DNA from: Bradyrhizobium liaoningense
GTDB lineage: Bacteria > Pseudomonadota > Alphaproteobacteria > Rhizobiales > Xanthobacteraceae
Length of the DNA: 64,000 nt
Assembly (NCBI RefSeq): GCF_018130785.1
Contig: NZ_JAFCJT010000007.1
Coordinates: 207,486-271,485 of the forward strand
Direction: 5' to 3'
The notes below the pieces were generated by a model. That model worked only from the letters and a program-made list of their open reading frames with translations, was not told the DNA's origin and searched no databases. Positions 9,511-18,206 of this stretch are shown here, piece after piece. Within the stretch, counting starts at the first letter, position 1. Each line of letters begins with the position of its first letter. The position numbers and the translations under genes are program-made.

Positions 9511-9876
9511 ATGGAATTCAAGCTTCAGGCGTTCGGGCCATTTCTGCACTGGCTGACGCTGATTGTGTTCTGCATCATGCCGGTCGTGCTGGCTTATGTG
9601 ATTTACCGCCTTGGAGGCCTTCCCGGAGCGATCGCGCGAGCACGCAACCACCCGCAGGCCGATGCCATCGCGATCTGCGGCTGGATGGGCATCCTTACAT
9701 TGGTGCTGTGGCCGCTGGCGCTGATCTGGGCCTACCTCGTCCCGAACAAGCCATTGACGGGCGGCGCGGCGAAGGGAGCTGGCGACGGGGCACTGATCGC
9801 CCAGCTTCAGGAAGCCCGGCGCCGGCTCGCGGCGCTTGAAGGCCGGCTGCCGCAGCAGACCCGGGCAGGGGGCTGA
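9511..9876 (+). CDS. DUF3302 inner-membrane protein (YiaW-like)
   Basis: 121 aa with two predicted membrane helices (about residues 10-32 and 52-75) and a C-terminal helical region likely to form a coiled coil. The segment RARNHPQADAIAICGW, followed by a hydrophobic helix ending ALIWAY, closely resembles the conserved core of E. coli YiaW (DUF3302). In enterobacteria DUF3302 genes precede HlyD-family adaptors such as YiaV, and the same arrangement occurs here with the gene at 10069. The two are therefore probably parts of one envelope assembly of unknown substrate. Confidence 0.8.
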   Translation: MEFKLQAFGPFLHWLTLIVFCIMPVVLAYVIYRLGGLPGAIARARNHPQADAIAICGWMGILTLVLWPLALIWAYLVPNKPLTGGAAKGAGDGALIAQLQEARRRLAALEGRLPQQTRAGG

Positions 9877-9877
9877 C

Positions 9878-10072
9878 ATGCTCTGGGCCATCGCAAGCTC
9901 GGTCGTCGTGATCTACCTCTATCGCCAACTCAAGGCAGAGAGTGCGCCTGCTCCGGCATCGGGAAGCGCCTCAGACGGCACGATCGAGGCCGAGATCGCC
10001 GCGTTGAATGCGCAAATCGCAGCGCTCGAAGGCAGGATCGCAGGCTCGGGCAGTGGAGGCGTCAAGCCATGA
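9878..10072 (+). CDS. Small membrane protein with coiled coil
   Basis: 64 aa. The start is ATG 9878, one base after the preceding stop; the frame is open further upstream but only inside the DUF3302 gene. Residues 1-16 form a single membrane anchor (MLWAIASSVVVIYLYR). A Pro/Ala/Ser linker follows, then an acidic amphipathic helix with heptad-like repeats (EIAALNAQIAALEGRI). Its stop overlaps the start of the HlyD gene (ATGA). The coupled order DUF3302, small coiled-coil protein, HlyD adaptor suggests a subunit or assembly partner of the adaptor. No family recognised. Confidence 0.75.
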   Translation: MLWAIASSVVVIYLYRQLKAESAPAPASGSASDGTIEAEIAALNAQIAALEGRIAGSGSGGVKP

Positions 10073-11208
10073 TGCCGGCCATCTTCGGAGGTTACGCGGC
10101 GCTGATCTGGCTCGTCTTCGCGAAGCTCAGGCTCTTTCCCCTGACATTGCCGATCGCAATCGTTCTGGCCGCGGTCGGGCCGCTCTTCGCCTTCTACATC
10201 ATCCTGTCGATGAACAATGATCACCCGTCCTCGACGGACGCGCGCGTGTTCCAGCGGGTCGTGCAGATCACGCCGCACATCACCGTCCCGGGCCGGGTTC
10301 AGACCGTCGTCGCGCAAGCCAATACTCCTCTGTCGAAAGGCGACGTACTGTTCACGATCGATCCGCGCCCCTTCCAATTCGAGGTCAGTCGCCTGGAGGC
10401 GGCGGTCGCGGCCGCAACCCAGTCGGTCCCGCAGTTGAAGGCTGCGCTGGACCAGGCGTCGGCAGGCGTTCAACGCGCCGGAGCGCAGTTGAGTCTGGCC
10501 CAGGCCGACTTCGATCGCCAGAACGTGCTGTTCACCAAGGGCGACATCGCCCAGGCCGCTCTCGACAAATATCAGCGTAACCTCGAGTCCGCTCAAGAGG
10601 CGGTCACTGGGGCAAAGGCGGTGGAAACGAAGGCGCGCCTGGCTTACGAATCAAACATCGGAGATGAGAACACCACCGTCGCGCAGGCACGGCAGCAGCT
10701 CGACCAGGCAAAGTACAACCTCGACGAAGCCACCGTCCGCGCGCCTTGCGACGGCTATGTGACGAACCTGCAGCTCCTGCCCGGGACGGTCGTCAGCGCC
10801 GCGGCGTCGGTCATGCCATTCGTGTGTAACCGTGACGAAGGCAATCTCGGCATCGTGGTCGCGACGTTCATGCAGGGGCCGTATCTCGCGATCAAGCCGG
10901 GCGCCTACGCCGAAGTGGTCTTCCCGATGTACCCGGGGCGGGTATTTCCCGGCAAGGTGCTGACGACGATCGATCTCGCCTCCGAGGGCCAGCTCACTGC
11001 GACCGGCCTGTTCCCGGGGATCGATGCCCCGCACAACGCGCGGTTTGCCGTCCGCATCAAGCTCGACGATGCCGATGACCTGAGACTGCCGGCAGGCACG
11101 CAGGGAAGCGCGGCCGTGTTCAGTGGCAATGTACAGATTGCCGGTGTGATCAGGATGGCGGTGCTGCGCGCCAACAGTTGGCTGAACTATCTGTTCTTCA
11201 CGTCATGA
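10069..11208 (+). CDS. HlyD-family membrane fusion/adaptor protein (YiaV-like)
   Basis: 379 aa periplasmic adaptor anchored by N-terminal hydrophobic helices (residues about 1-45). A biotinyl-lipoyl-like half-motif follows at about residues 62-105 (VPGRVQTVVAQANTPLSKG, DVLFTIDPRPF), then a long alpha-helical hairpin, then the return half-motif (YNLDEATVRAPCDGYV) and a beta-barrel domain. Such proteins bridge an inner-membrane pump to an outer-membrane channel, but no pump gene is adjacent, only the DUF3302 protein and the 64 aa protein. The start overlaps the upstream stop by 4 bases, indicating translational coupling. Confidence 0.88.
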   Translation: MMPAIFGGYAALIWLVFAKLRLFPLTLPIAIVLAAVGPLFAFYIILSMNNDHPSSTDARVFQRVVQITPHITVPGRVQTVVAQANTPLSKGDVLFTIDPRPFQFEVSRLEAAVAAATQSVPQLKAALDQASAGVQRAGAQLSLAQADFDRQNVLFTKGDIAQAALDKYQRNLESAQEAVTGAKAVETKARLAYESNIGDENTTVAQARQQLDQAKYNLDEATVRAPCDGYVTNLQLLPGTVVSAAASVMPFVCNRDEGNLGIVVATFMQGPYLAIKPGAYAEVVFPMYPGRVFPGKVLTTIDLASEGQLTATGLFPGIDAPHNARFAVRIKLDDADDLRLPAGTQGSAAVFSGNVQIAGVIRMAVLRANSWLNYLFFTS

Positions 11209-11289
11209 CAGCGGAGAGAAACAAGCTAAGCGACGCTCGCGACACTGACGACCAACTCTTTCAATTCTAGACCGAGCACCAATTGGGTA

Positions 11290-12765
11290 ATGACGATGTT
11301 CGCATATTCAAACGATTTGAACCTTCCTAGCCTGGCGGCGCGGCATCTGCTCGCGCTCGGGGTGTTCCTGTTCGCAAATTGTTCAGCCGAGGCCGATCCC
11401 AAGGTCCTCGCGCTGCCTGCGCTGAAAGCCTGGCAGGGCGACTTCGACGGAATGCAGAAGCGCAGGATGGTGCGTATTCTCGTGCCAACCGACAGGACCT
11501 CCTTCTTCATCGACAAGGGCGAGCAACTCGGTTTCGATGCCGAATTGGGGGCGGAGTTCGAGAACTGGCTGAACAGGCGGTATGGCAACAAGAAGCAAAG
11601 GTTCTATGTCGGCTTTGTCCCGACGCCGCGCGACCGGCTGCTGAGCGACCTCATCGCAGGCAAGGGTGACATCGCCGCCGGCCTGCTCACGGTCACGCCG
11701 GAACGGAGCAAGCTGGTCGACTTCGCCGATCCCTGGGCCTCCGGCGTTCGCGAGGTGCTCGTGACAGGCTCTGCCGCGCCGAGCGTTGGCTCGCTGAACG
11801 ATCTCGGTGGAAAGATGATCCAGGTCCGGCAATCGAGCAGCTATTTCGAGCATTTGGCTGCGCTCAACGCGGACCGCAAGGCCAAGGGGCTGGAGCCTGT
11901 CGTCGTCCAGCCGGCCGACAAGAACCTCGAGGACGAGGACTTGCTGGAGATGGTGAGCGCCGGCCTGTTGCCCTGGGCCGTGGTCGACCGCTTCAAGGCG
12001 CAGGCATGGGCGGGCCTCCTGAACGGGCTGACGGTGCGCGACGATATTGCGATCAACGAAGGCGGCGACATCGCCTGGGCGATTCGCAAGGACAGTCCGG
12101 GATTGAAGAAGGAGTTGGCAGAATTCGTCAGCACCCACAAGATCGGGACCGAGTTCGGCAACGACCTACGTGCACGCTATTTCAAGACGGCGAAGCCGCT
12201 GAGGAACGCCCTCGCGCACAACGAGGCAGAGAAGTTCAAGGCGTTGCGCGCCTCGTTCCAGAAGTACGGCGTGCAGTACTCGATCGATCCCGTGCTGCTC
12301 GCAGCTCAGGGCTATCAGGAGTCCGAGCTCGACCAGGCCTGCCACAATGCCTCCGGCGCAACGGGCATCATGCAGATCAAGCCCAGCACCGCGAAGGAGA
12401 AGCCGATCGGGATCACCGGCGTCGCGGCGAGCGCCGATACCAACATCCACGCCGGCTCGAAGTACCTGCGCTACCTCGCGGACACCTATGTCGATGCGTC
12501 CGTGGCCGATCCGCGCGAGCGCGTGTTCATGGCGCTGGCGGCTTACAATGCAGGACCCGGCAACCTCAAGCGCTTCCGCGACTACGCCAGCAAGCACGGC
12601 TTCGACTCCACCATCTGGTTCGGCAACGTCGAGAATGGCGCGGCCGCGATCGTCGGGCAGGAGACGGTCCAGTACGACGGCAAGATCTACAAACACTACA
12701 TCTCCTACGAAACCCTCCGCGCGCCAGGTCCGGCGAGCGCGACCGCCGATCCATCGCAGAAATAA
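11290..12765 (+). CDS. MltF-like lytic transglycosylase with solute-binding domain
   Basis: 491 aa. A hydrophobic N-terminal region (residues about 12-32, ending FANCSAEA) probably directs export; the cysteine does not sit in a canonical lipobox. Residues about 55-285 are a family 3 solute-binding domain (VRILVPTDRTSFFIDKG; LSDLIAGKGDIAAGLLTVTP). Residues about 310-460 are a soluble-lytic-transglycosylase domain with the catalytic motif QESELD (E344), then GATGIMQIKPSTA and AYNAGPGNLKRF. This is the MltF architecture: membrane-associated cleavage of peptidoglycan glycan strands to 1,6-anhydromuropeptides, with the binding domain as a sensor of wall fragments. It stands alone, 81 bp after the adaptor gene. 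Confidence 0.9.
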   Translation: MTMFAYSNDLNLPSLAARHLLALGVFLFANCSAEADPKVLALPALKAWQGDFDGMQKRRMVRILVPTDRTSFFIDKGEQLGFDAELGAEFENWLNRRYGNKKQRFYVGFVPTPRDRLLSDLIAGKGDIAAGLLTVTPERSKLVDFADPWASGVREVLVTGSAAPSVGSLNDLGGKMIQVRQSSSYFEHLAALNADRKAKGLEPVVVQPADKNLEDEDLLEMVSAGLLPWAVVDRFKAQAWAGLLNGLTVRDDIAINEGGDIAWAIRKDSPGLKKELAEFVSTHKIGTEFGNDLRARYFKTAKPLRNALAHNEAEKFKALRASFQKYGVQYSIDPVLLAAQGYQESELDQACHNASGATGIMQIKPSTAKEKPIGITGVAASADTNIHAGSKYLRYLADTYVDASVADPRERVFMALAAYNAGPGNLKRFRDYASKHGFDSTIWFGNVENGAAAIVGQETVQYDGKIYKHYISYETLRAPGPASATADPSQK

Positions 12766-12817
12766 TACTGCGCTGCGCTTTGATGCGACGAACTCAATCA
12801 AGAGAAGGAGACGAACC

Positions 12818-13162
12818 ATGAGACTAAAATCATTCGCTGGCCGGACCGGGCCCGGCCTTGGCGCGCTCGCTATCTCGATTGCGTCTGCCCAGGCTCAGGT
12901 CCCGCTCTCGACCTATATGGACTCGAAAGGGTTCATCGATGTTCAGGCTTTGACCTGCGCGCAACTCGCCAACACCTATCAGGAAGACGCCGATTATCTC
13001 GCTGCATGGTACAGCGGCTGGTACAATGGCCTGGCGCAGAAGCATTTTGCTCATGTCACGCGAGCGAAGTCGGGTGAGCATCAGGTGATCGTCTATTGCA
13101 AGGCGCACCCTGAACTCAAGGTCATCCAGGCCATCGACGTGCTGTTCAAGAACGAGAAGTGA
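12818..13162 (+). CDS. HdeA/HdeB-like small periplasmic protein
   Basis: 114 aa. The start is ATG 12818 with AAGGAG at 12805-12810. The frame is open further upstream but there it is the shadow of the transglycosylase gene. An N-terminal signal (ends SAQAQ) precedes a compact domain with two cysteines (LTCAQLANTY and VIVYCKAHPE), the disulfide pattern of HdeA-type acid-stress chaperones. The GWYNGLAQKHF stretch is typical of alphaproteobacterial members. The likely role is protecting periplasmic proteins under acid or unfolding stress. It is the last gene of the exported-protein run and has no obvious operon partner. Confidence 0.75.
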   Translation: MRLKSFAGRTGPGLGALAISIASAQAQVPLSTYMDSKGFIDVQALTCAQLANTYQEDADYLAAWYSGWYNGLAQKHFAHVTRAKSGEHQVIVYCKAHPELKVIQAIDVLFKNEK

Positions 13163-13184
13163 TTGGTGAGGCACTGATAATGGT

Positions 13185-13218
13185 CGATGCAGCGAGACAT
13201 GAGAGTCTGGCTGCATCG
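13185..13218. repeat. Inverted repeat upstream of the adenylate cyclase gene
   Basis: Arms CGATGCAGC (13185-13193) and GCTGCATCG (13210-13218) are perfect complements separated by 16 bases. There is no T-tract. It could be an operator or a 5'-leader hairpin for the cyclase gene that begins 112 bp downstream. Confidence 0.35.
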
Positions 13219-13329
13219 TGCACTCATGGAGGCAAGACAAGCGACGTGTCATTCGAGTGTTATCTGCCGCTCCGGCGGCGTTGACGGAGCGCGTGCAATG
13301 CTCTCGAGCGGTAAACGGTTGGGTGGTCG

Positions 13330-15243
13330 ATGAGTTTTCGCCTTACCCTGACGGCCTGCGTCATGTTCATGATCGGCCTTTTGGCCGCGCTGCTGATTGT
13401 CGTGCAGGTTCTGACGCTCGATCTCGTCACCGAGGATGCCGCGACCTCGACCATGGATGCGACGAGCCGCAGCACGGTCTCTTCGCTTCAGCTCCAGGTC
13501 GAAATGCTCTCGCGCATGTCTCGCTCGCTGGCCTTCACCCCGGCCATCATGAATTCATCCGATCCCGGCGACGCGAGCCCGACGGCCGGCCTCATCAGGG
13601 GAAATCTGGCGCAATGGCCGGCGCTGGACAGCATCTATGTCGGCTATGACAACGGCTATTGGCTTCAGGTGCAGCGATTGGACGGGTTGAAAGGGGTCCA
13701 GCGCGAGCGCGTCGGCGGTCCGGCCGACGCGGTCTACGCTACGACAATCACACAATGGGCTGGCGGCGAGGAACTGCCGACGAGCCGCATATTCCTGGAC
13801 AAGGACGGCAACCGCGTCGGACAGATTGAGATCCCGCCACGCGGCTACGATGCGCGCGAGCGCAACTGGTATACAAACGCGCGCAAGGCGGGCCATTTGA
13901 TCACGTCTGCGCCTTATCTCTCGTTCAACCTCGGCGTACCCATGTTGACCTTCAGTGTGCCGTTCGACGGGAAGGCGCACGGTGTGGTCGGATTGGACCT
14001 CAAGCTCGACAATTACAGCAGGGCAGCGCCGATCATGAAATTCGGCAAGAACGGCTACCTGTTGATTTTCGACGACCAGGGCACGTTGATCGTGCATCCC
14101 AATTACGCGGCGTTGTTCGCACAGACGTCCGTGGACGCGGCAGGTCCGCGACTTCCCAGCACCATTGACCTTCGCGACACGGTCGAAGGTCGCATCATTG
14201 CGGATTGGGACAAGAGCAGCCCATACAGGCACAAGCTAACCTGGAAGGACGGCCGGGAGTACTTCGCGCGTCTCGAAACCATCGCTCTCGGGCCGAACCT
14301 GGCCGCGAGCGTGCTTCTGATTGCGCCCGAAGACGAATTTGCCGCCAGCATCCGGGAGCTCGATCGAAAAGCGCGAATGATTGCGCTGCTGGCTTGCCTT
14401 TTGTTCATTCCGGCAGCCTGGATATTCGGAACGCGCATGTCGACAACGATTCGCGATATCACGGGCGAGGCTGCGCGGTTGCAGACGATGGCGCCGCCGC
14501 CCCGGCAGGCGATCGGCTCCGTGATCACGGAGCTGGATATTCTGGCGCGAACAATTCACAAATCGCAAAGGGCGATTTGGCTGTTCTCGAGGCTTGCGCC
14601 ACGCGCGATCGTTAGGGGCGTGCTCGATAATTCGATTTCGACCGATCTTGGCGGTGCGCGCCAGGAAATCACGGCGCTGTTCACCGACGTGAGAGGCTTC
14701 ACGACGATCGCCGAAAATGCCGATCCCGACGTTCTGATGCAGCAGACGTCCCGCTATTTCGCGGCGCTGACGGAAGTCATCATGCTCGAAGGTGGCACGG
14801 TCGACAAGTTCATCGGCGACGCCGTGATGGCCTTCTGGAACGCGCCCAACCCGCAGGCCGATCACTGCCAGCGCGCCTGTCGGGCCGCCTTGCGCGCGAA
14901 GAAGGCGAATGAAGCCATCAACCGCCAGTTCGAAGCCGAAGGACTGCCGCCGTTCTTCACGCGCTTTGGGATTCACGTCGGCGAAGCCGTGGTCGGAAAC
15001 CTCGGCTCTTCGGAGCGTATGAATTACACCGCGCTTGGAAACGTCGTGAACCTCGCCGCCCGTCTGGAAGGCCTCAACAAGCAATATGACACCCAGATCC
15101 TCGTCAGCGAGAGTGTCTACACACGTGTCAAGGAAAGCTTCCATTTCCGATACGTGGATGCGGTCGTTGCGAAGGGAATGGCGGCCGAAACGAGAGTCTA
15201 CGAACTTCTCGGCGAGGTATCGTGCGATGAAATAGCCGCGTGA
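13330..15243 (+). CDS. Membrane class III adenylate/guanylate cyclase with Cache sensor
   Basis: 637 aa. A membrane helix at residues about 5-32 and a second at about 341-363 (ALLACLLFIPAAWIF) enclose a periplasmic sensor of the double-Cache type (about 40-335; RGYDARERNWYTNARKAGHL is characteristic). A HAMP-like linker leads to a class III nucleotide cyclase domain at about 445-625, with LFTDVRGFTTIAENAD (metal-binding Asp), DKFIGDAVMAFWNAP, and NYTALGNVVNLAARLEG. It should make cAMP in response to an extracytoplasmic ligand. A Crp/Fnr-type protein is encoded at 26135, but nothing ties the two. The gene converges on the antiporter gene with 8 bp between stops. Confidence 0.92.
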   Translation: MSFRLTLTACVMFMIGLLAALLIVVQVLTLDLVTEDAATSTMDATSRSTVSSLQLQVEMLSRMSRSLAFTPAIMNSSDPGDASPTAGLIRGNLAQWPALDSIYVGYDNGYWLQVQRLDGLKGVQRERVGGPADAVYATTITQWAGGEELPTSRIFLDKDGNRVGQIEIPPRGYDARERNWYTNARKAGHLITSAPYLSFNLGVPMLTFSVPFDGKAHGVVGLDLKLDNYSRAAPIMKFGKNGYLLIFDDQGTLIVHPNYAALFAQTSVDAAGPRLPSTIDLRDTVEGRIIADWDKSSPYRHKLTWKDGREYFARLETIALGPNLAASVLLIAPEDEFAASIRELDRKARMIALLACLLFIPAAWIFGTRMSTTIRDITGEAARLQTMAPPPRQAIGSVITELDILARTIHKSQRAIWLFSRLAPRAIVRGVLDNSISTDLGGARQEITALFTDVRGFTTIAENADPDVLMQQTSRYFAALTEVIMLEGGTVDKFIGDAVMAFWNAPNPQADHCQRACRAALRAKKANEAINRQFEAEGLPPFFTRFGIHVGEAVVGNLGSSERMNYTALGNVVNLAARLEGLNKQYDTQILVSESVYTRVKESFHFRYVDAVVAKGMAAETRVYELLGEVSCDEIAA

Positions 15244-15251
15244 GCTCGCCG

Positions 15252-16499
15252 CTATTCGGCCTTTGGCGGAGCGTCGGCGAGGACGGCACCTTCGGTGGCC
15301 GCCCGAGCAGGCTCCTGCTTGACCGGTCGAGCGGCGCGCTGGGTCAGGATCAGGCCAACCAGAGACGACACGATGACGAGGACGACGGTGGCGTTCAGCA
15401 TGGCCTGATCGATCAGCCTCTCCTTGGCCGCGTTCATGGTCGAGTACGCCACGAGAGCAACGGCCAGCGTTGCCGCCACCTGAGGGACGGTCAGTGAAAA
15501 CATCAGATCCCGATCCTGGCGGCCGTATCCGAACAAGCGGCCCGCGGCCTCCGCCGCGAGCCACTTCCCGCCGAACAGTGCGGCCAGCACGCCGAGAACG
15601 AGCAGGGGCTGATGGCTCAACGTGCCGAAGAAGATCTTGAAGTCGACCAGAAAACCCGCAGTGATGAAAAAGACAGGGATGAACAGGGCGTGGCTCATGA
15701 TCTCGAGCGCGTCGTCGCTGCGGAACTCTCCGAACGCCCGTTTCAGGCTGACTCCTGCCAGGAAGGCGCCGATGATGCCCTCCATGCCGATCCATTCCGC
15801 CGCCTGGGCGGATGCAGCCATCACCAACAACATGATCAACGCGCTGGATACCCGGCTGGTCCCAAAGACGCGAAGCAGACGCTCCACCAGCCAGCTTAGT
15901 CCGATCACGATCCCAGGGACGTAGATTGCAAGCCAGGTGATCGTCTTCAACACGCCGACGGGCTCGAAGCCCCGGACGTGAATGGGCACGCAGATCGCCA
16001 GCACGAAGATCGACAGCATGTCGGTCAGAAGCGTCGCGCCAACCGTCACGACGGTCGCCTCCAGGTTCATCAGTCCCCGGTCCTTGACGATCGGCAGTCC
16101 GAGCAGGGTGTGGGAAGCGAGGATGGAGCCGATCACCGCGCATGCGTTGCCGGAGTAGCCCATCGCGGCTGCAAGTCCGATTGCGAAGATGAAAGGGCAG
16201 GCGAAGGTGAGAACCCCGAATGTCATCGCCTTGTTTCGCGCGCGCTGAAACTGGGCGATGTTGACCTCGAAGCCTGCGAAGAACATCAGCAGGAGCTTGC
16301 CGAGCTCGGAAAAGAAGCTGACGACCTTGCCGTCGGGATTGAGGATGGCGAGCACATTGGGGCCGAGAAGCACGCCCGCCAGGATGTATCCGACCGGGCG
16401 CGGAAGATGCAGGCGTTCCATGAGGTTTGGAAGCACCAGGGTGAGCATCAGCGTCAGTGCAAAGGACGTTAGTATGGGTAAATGGGAAAAGAACTCCAA
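15252..16499 (-). CDS. Cation/proton antiporter, CPA2 (Kef-like) family, membrane domain only
   Basis: 415 aa integral membrane protein with about 12 hydrophobic helices. It begins MEFFSHLPILTSFALTLMLT, and the motif RPVGYILAGVLLGPNVLA in helix 2 is typical of CPA2 Na+/H+ or K+/H+ exchangers. Later segments include GFEVNIAQFQRARNKA and EWIGMEGIIGAFLAGVSL. The C terminus is a short hydrophilic tail (RPVKQEPARAATEG) with no RCK/TrkA-N nucleotide-binding domain, unlike full KefB/KefC. It probably exchanges Na+ or K+ for H+ at the inner membrane. A long opposing open frame at 14236-16143 is a shadow. Confidence 0.88.
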   Translation of the reverse strand: MEFFSHLPILTSFALTLMLTLVLPNLMERLHLPRPVGYILAGVLLGPNVLAILNPDGKVVSFFSELGKLLLMFFAGFEVNIAQFQRARNKAMTFGVLTFACPFIFAIGLAAAMGYSGNACAVIGSILASHTLLGLPIVKDRGLMNLEATVVTVGATLLTDMLSIFVLAICVPIHVRGFEPVGVLKTITWLAIYVPGIVIGLSWLVERLLRVFGTSRVSSALIMLLVMAASAQAAEWIGMEGIIGAFLAGVSLKRAFGEFRSDDALEIMSHALFIPVFFITAGFLVDFKIFFGTLSHQPLLVLGVLAALFGGKWLAAEAAGRLFGYGRQDRDLMFSLTVPQVAATLAVALVAYSTMNAAKERLIDQAMLNATVVLVIVSSLVGLILTQRAARPVKQEPARAATEGAVLADAPPKAE

Positions 16500-16964
16500 C
16501 GCGCTCCCCCTGTGCGTTAGACTTGCAGTTCTCCTGCTAATTTAAGGCAGTTTGCCGTCGAATGGAACTGGGCCGGCATGGTGCGCTGCGTGCGTCATGA
16601 AGCATCGTGTCCACAGCGATCGGTGACAACCAAGGCTGTCTCAACTTGAAGGGCTACAAGGAGTTACGGCAGAGAACCGCCCGGAAGGCTGGAATGCGTG
16701 GCTGACGTCCTCGATCTCGAATGCCGCACCGGCATCGACGGTCACGCCGACCAGGCACTTGATCACCAAGTAGAGCTAACCCGCGAACCGGATCGAGGGC
16801 CGGCGCCGGGTTCGGATGACCAAGGGCAATGCAGGCGTGAAACCTCAGGCATTCCGAAGACGGTCCGAACTCGAGCGTGGTGTTTACGAAGATCTCTGCT
16901 TGTTTTCTTGAAGGGGTTGAAATTAGCCGGTAGGCTTGCATCAAGACGTTGCGACGAGGTGAGG
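16500..16964. other. Intergenic region with a possible gene remnant
   Basis: 465 bp between the divergently placed antiporter and histidine kinase genes. The kinase frame is open back to 16698, but that part has atypical codon choice and no recognisable domain, so I treat it as non-coding. The region must hold promoters for both genes. Apart from the short minus-strand remnant listed separately, I see nothing I can name. Confidence 0.4.
16641..16766 (-). pseudogene. Possible 3' remnant of a decayed gene
   Basis: A minus-strand frame from GTG at 16766 to TGA at 16641 reads VIKCLVGVTVDAGAAFEI and onward for 41 codons. In its first 30 codons almost every third base is G or C, a strong coding signature here. 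Just upstream the frame is closed by a TAG, and a different frame (PNPAPALDPVRG) shows the same bias, as if a frameshift separated two parts of an old gene. The family is not recognised. Confidence 0.25.
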
Positions 16965-18206
16965 TTGGCAAGTACTCCCAAAGCAGCGCACGCTCTGGAC
17001 CTGGTGCTGTTCCCGCAGCAACCTGCGCTCAAGCTCATCTATGACACAGCCCCCATCGGTCTTGCGTGTCTCTCCCCGGATTGCCGTTATCTGCAGATCA
17101 ATCAACGGCTGACGGAAATATGCGGCATCTCGGTCGAGGGCCATCTCGGCCGCTTCGTGAGAGATTGCGTGCCGGCGCTCGCCGATGCCGTGGAGCAGAT
17201 TGTCGGCTCGATCATGGCAACTGGCGAGCCAGTTGTCGGCATCGAGGTCGCCGGCCAGCGTCCCGATCAGGTCGAGCAACGATTGTGGGAAACCTACTGG
17301 CATCCGCTGCGAGCGCCCTCCGGTGAGATCGTTGCGGTCAATGTCGCCGCCGAAGAGATCACCGAACGAAAACGCGCCGAGCAAGAGATCCGGCGGGCGC
17401 GGGATGCGGCCGAGATAGCGCTTCGCCAACTGCGGGAGATGCAGGAGTCGCTTATTCAGGCCGAGAAGCTTGCGGCGCTCGGGCGCATGGTTGCGGGCGT
17501 CGCGCACGAGATCAACAACCCGGTGGGCGTCGGACTTACGGTCGCCTCGACGCTACAGCGCAAAGCCGAATTGTTCGCTGGCGAGGTCGCGCGCGGTACG
17601 GTGAGACGTTCCGCGATGAAGGAGTTCATCGAACTCGTCCAGAGCGCGTCGGCGCAACTGGTTTCAAATCTCAGTCGCACTGCCGATCGTGTCCATGATT
17701 TCAAGCAGGCGGCGAGCGCATCCGGGCCGGCGGATCGTCGCAGGTTCGATGTGACCGAACTCACCAGACTTGCCATCGCGCATCTGGATGCGGAGTTCGG
17801 GACGCGAGGCATAGCGCTTCACCTTCACTGCGAGCCCGGCGTGACGATGGACGGCTATCCCGTTGAGTTCGCGCAGGCTTTGAGCAGCCTCGTGACAAAT
17901 GCGATGACGCACGCCTATCCGAATGATCGGACCGGATCCGTCGACGTTTCCGTGCGCGCGCTGGCGGGCGAGATCCAAGTATCGATCGTTGACCACGGCA
18001 TTGGCATGACGCCAGACGTGAAGCGGCAGGCGTTCGATCCATTCTTCACAACGCGGCGGCACCTTGGCGCGACGGGCCTCGGTCTGCATATCGCTCACCA
18101 CATTGTCGTGAATCGGTTGGGAGGAAGGATGTCGCTCGAAAGCTCGCCTGGCGACGGAACCAGAGTTGTTCTGGCGTTGCCGCGAGAAGCCGCATTCACC
18201 GAATGA
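16965..18206 (+). CDS. PAS-domain sensor histidine kinase
   Basis: About 413 aa from a TTG at 16965 (GAGG at 16956-16959); GTG 16959 is an alternative. A PAS domain (about residues 15-135; YDTAPIGLACLSPDCRYLQ, closing EEITERKRAEQEIRRA) is followed by a short coiled coil, the HisKA box ALGRMVAGVAHEINNPVGVG with the phospho-accepting His, and an HATPase_c domain with N box LVTNAMTHAYP, DHGIGMTPDVKRQAFDPFFTTR and TGLGLHIAHHIV. No membrane segment is seen, so it is a cytoplasmic kinase. No cognate response regulator is adjacent; the single-domain regulator at 20862-21266 is the nearest candidate. Confidence 0.85.
   Translation: MASTPKAAHALDLVLFPQQPALKLIYDTAPIGLACLSPDCRYLQINQRLTEICGISVEGHLGRFVRDCVPALADAVEQIVGSIMATGEPVVGIEVAGQRPDQVEQRLWETYWHPLRAPSGEIVAVNVAAEEITERKRAEQEIRRARDAAEIALRQLREMQESLIQAEKLAALGRMVAGVAHEINNPVGVGLTVASTLQRKAELFAGEVARGTVRRSAMKEFIELVQSASAQLVSNLSRTADRVHDFKQAASASGPADRRRFDVTELTRLAIAHLDAEFGTRGIALHLHCEPGVTMDGYPVEFAQALSSLVTNAMTHAYPNDRTGSVDVSVRALAGEIQVSIVDHGIGMTPDVKRQAFDPFFTTRRHLGATGLGLHIAHHIVVNRLGGRMSLESSPGDGTRVVLALPREAAFTE

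Noticed and set aside
14236..16143. 635-codon minus-strand frame overlapping the cyclase and antiporter genes
   Set aside because: Crosses two genes with clear families and has no domain of its own.
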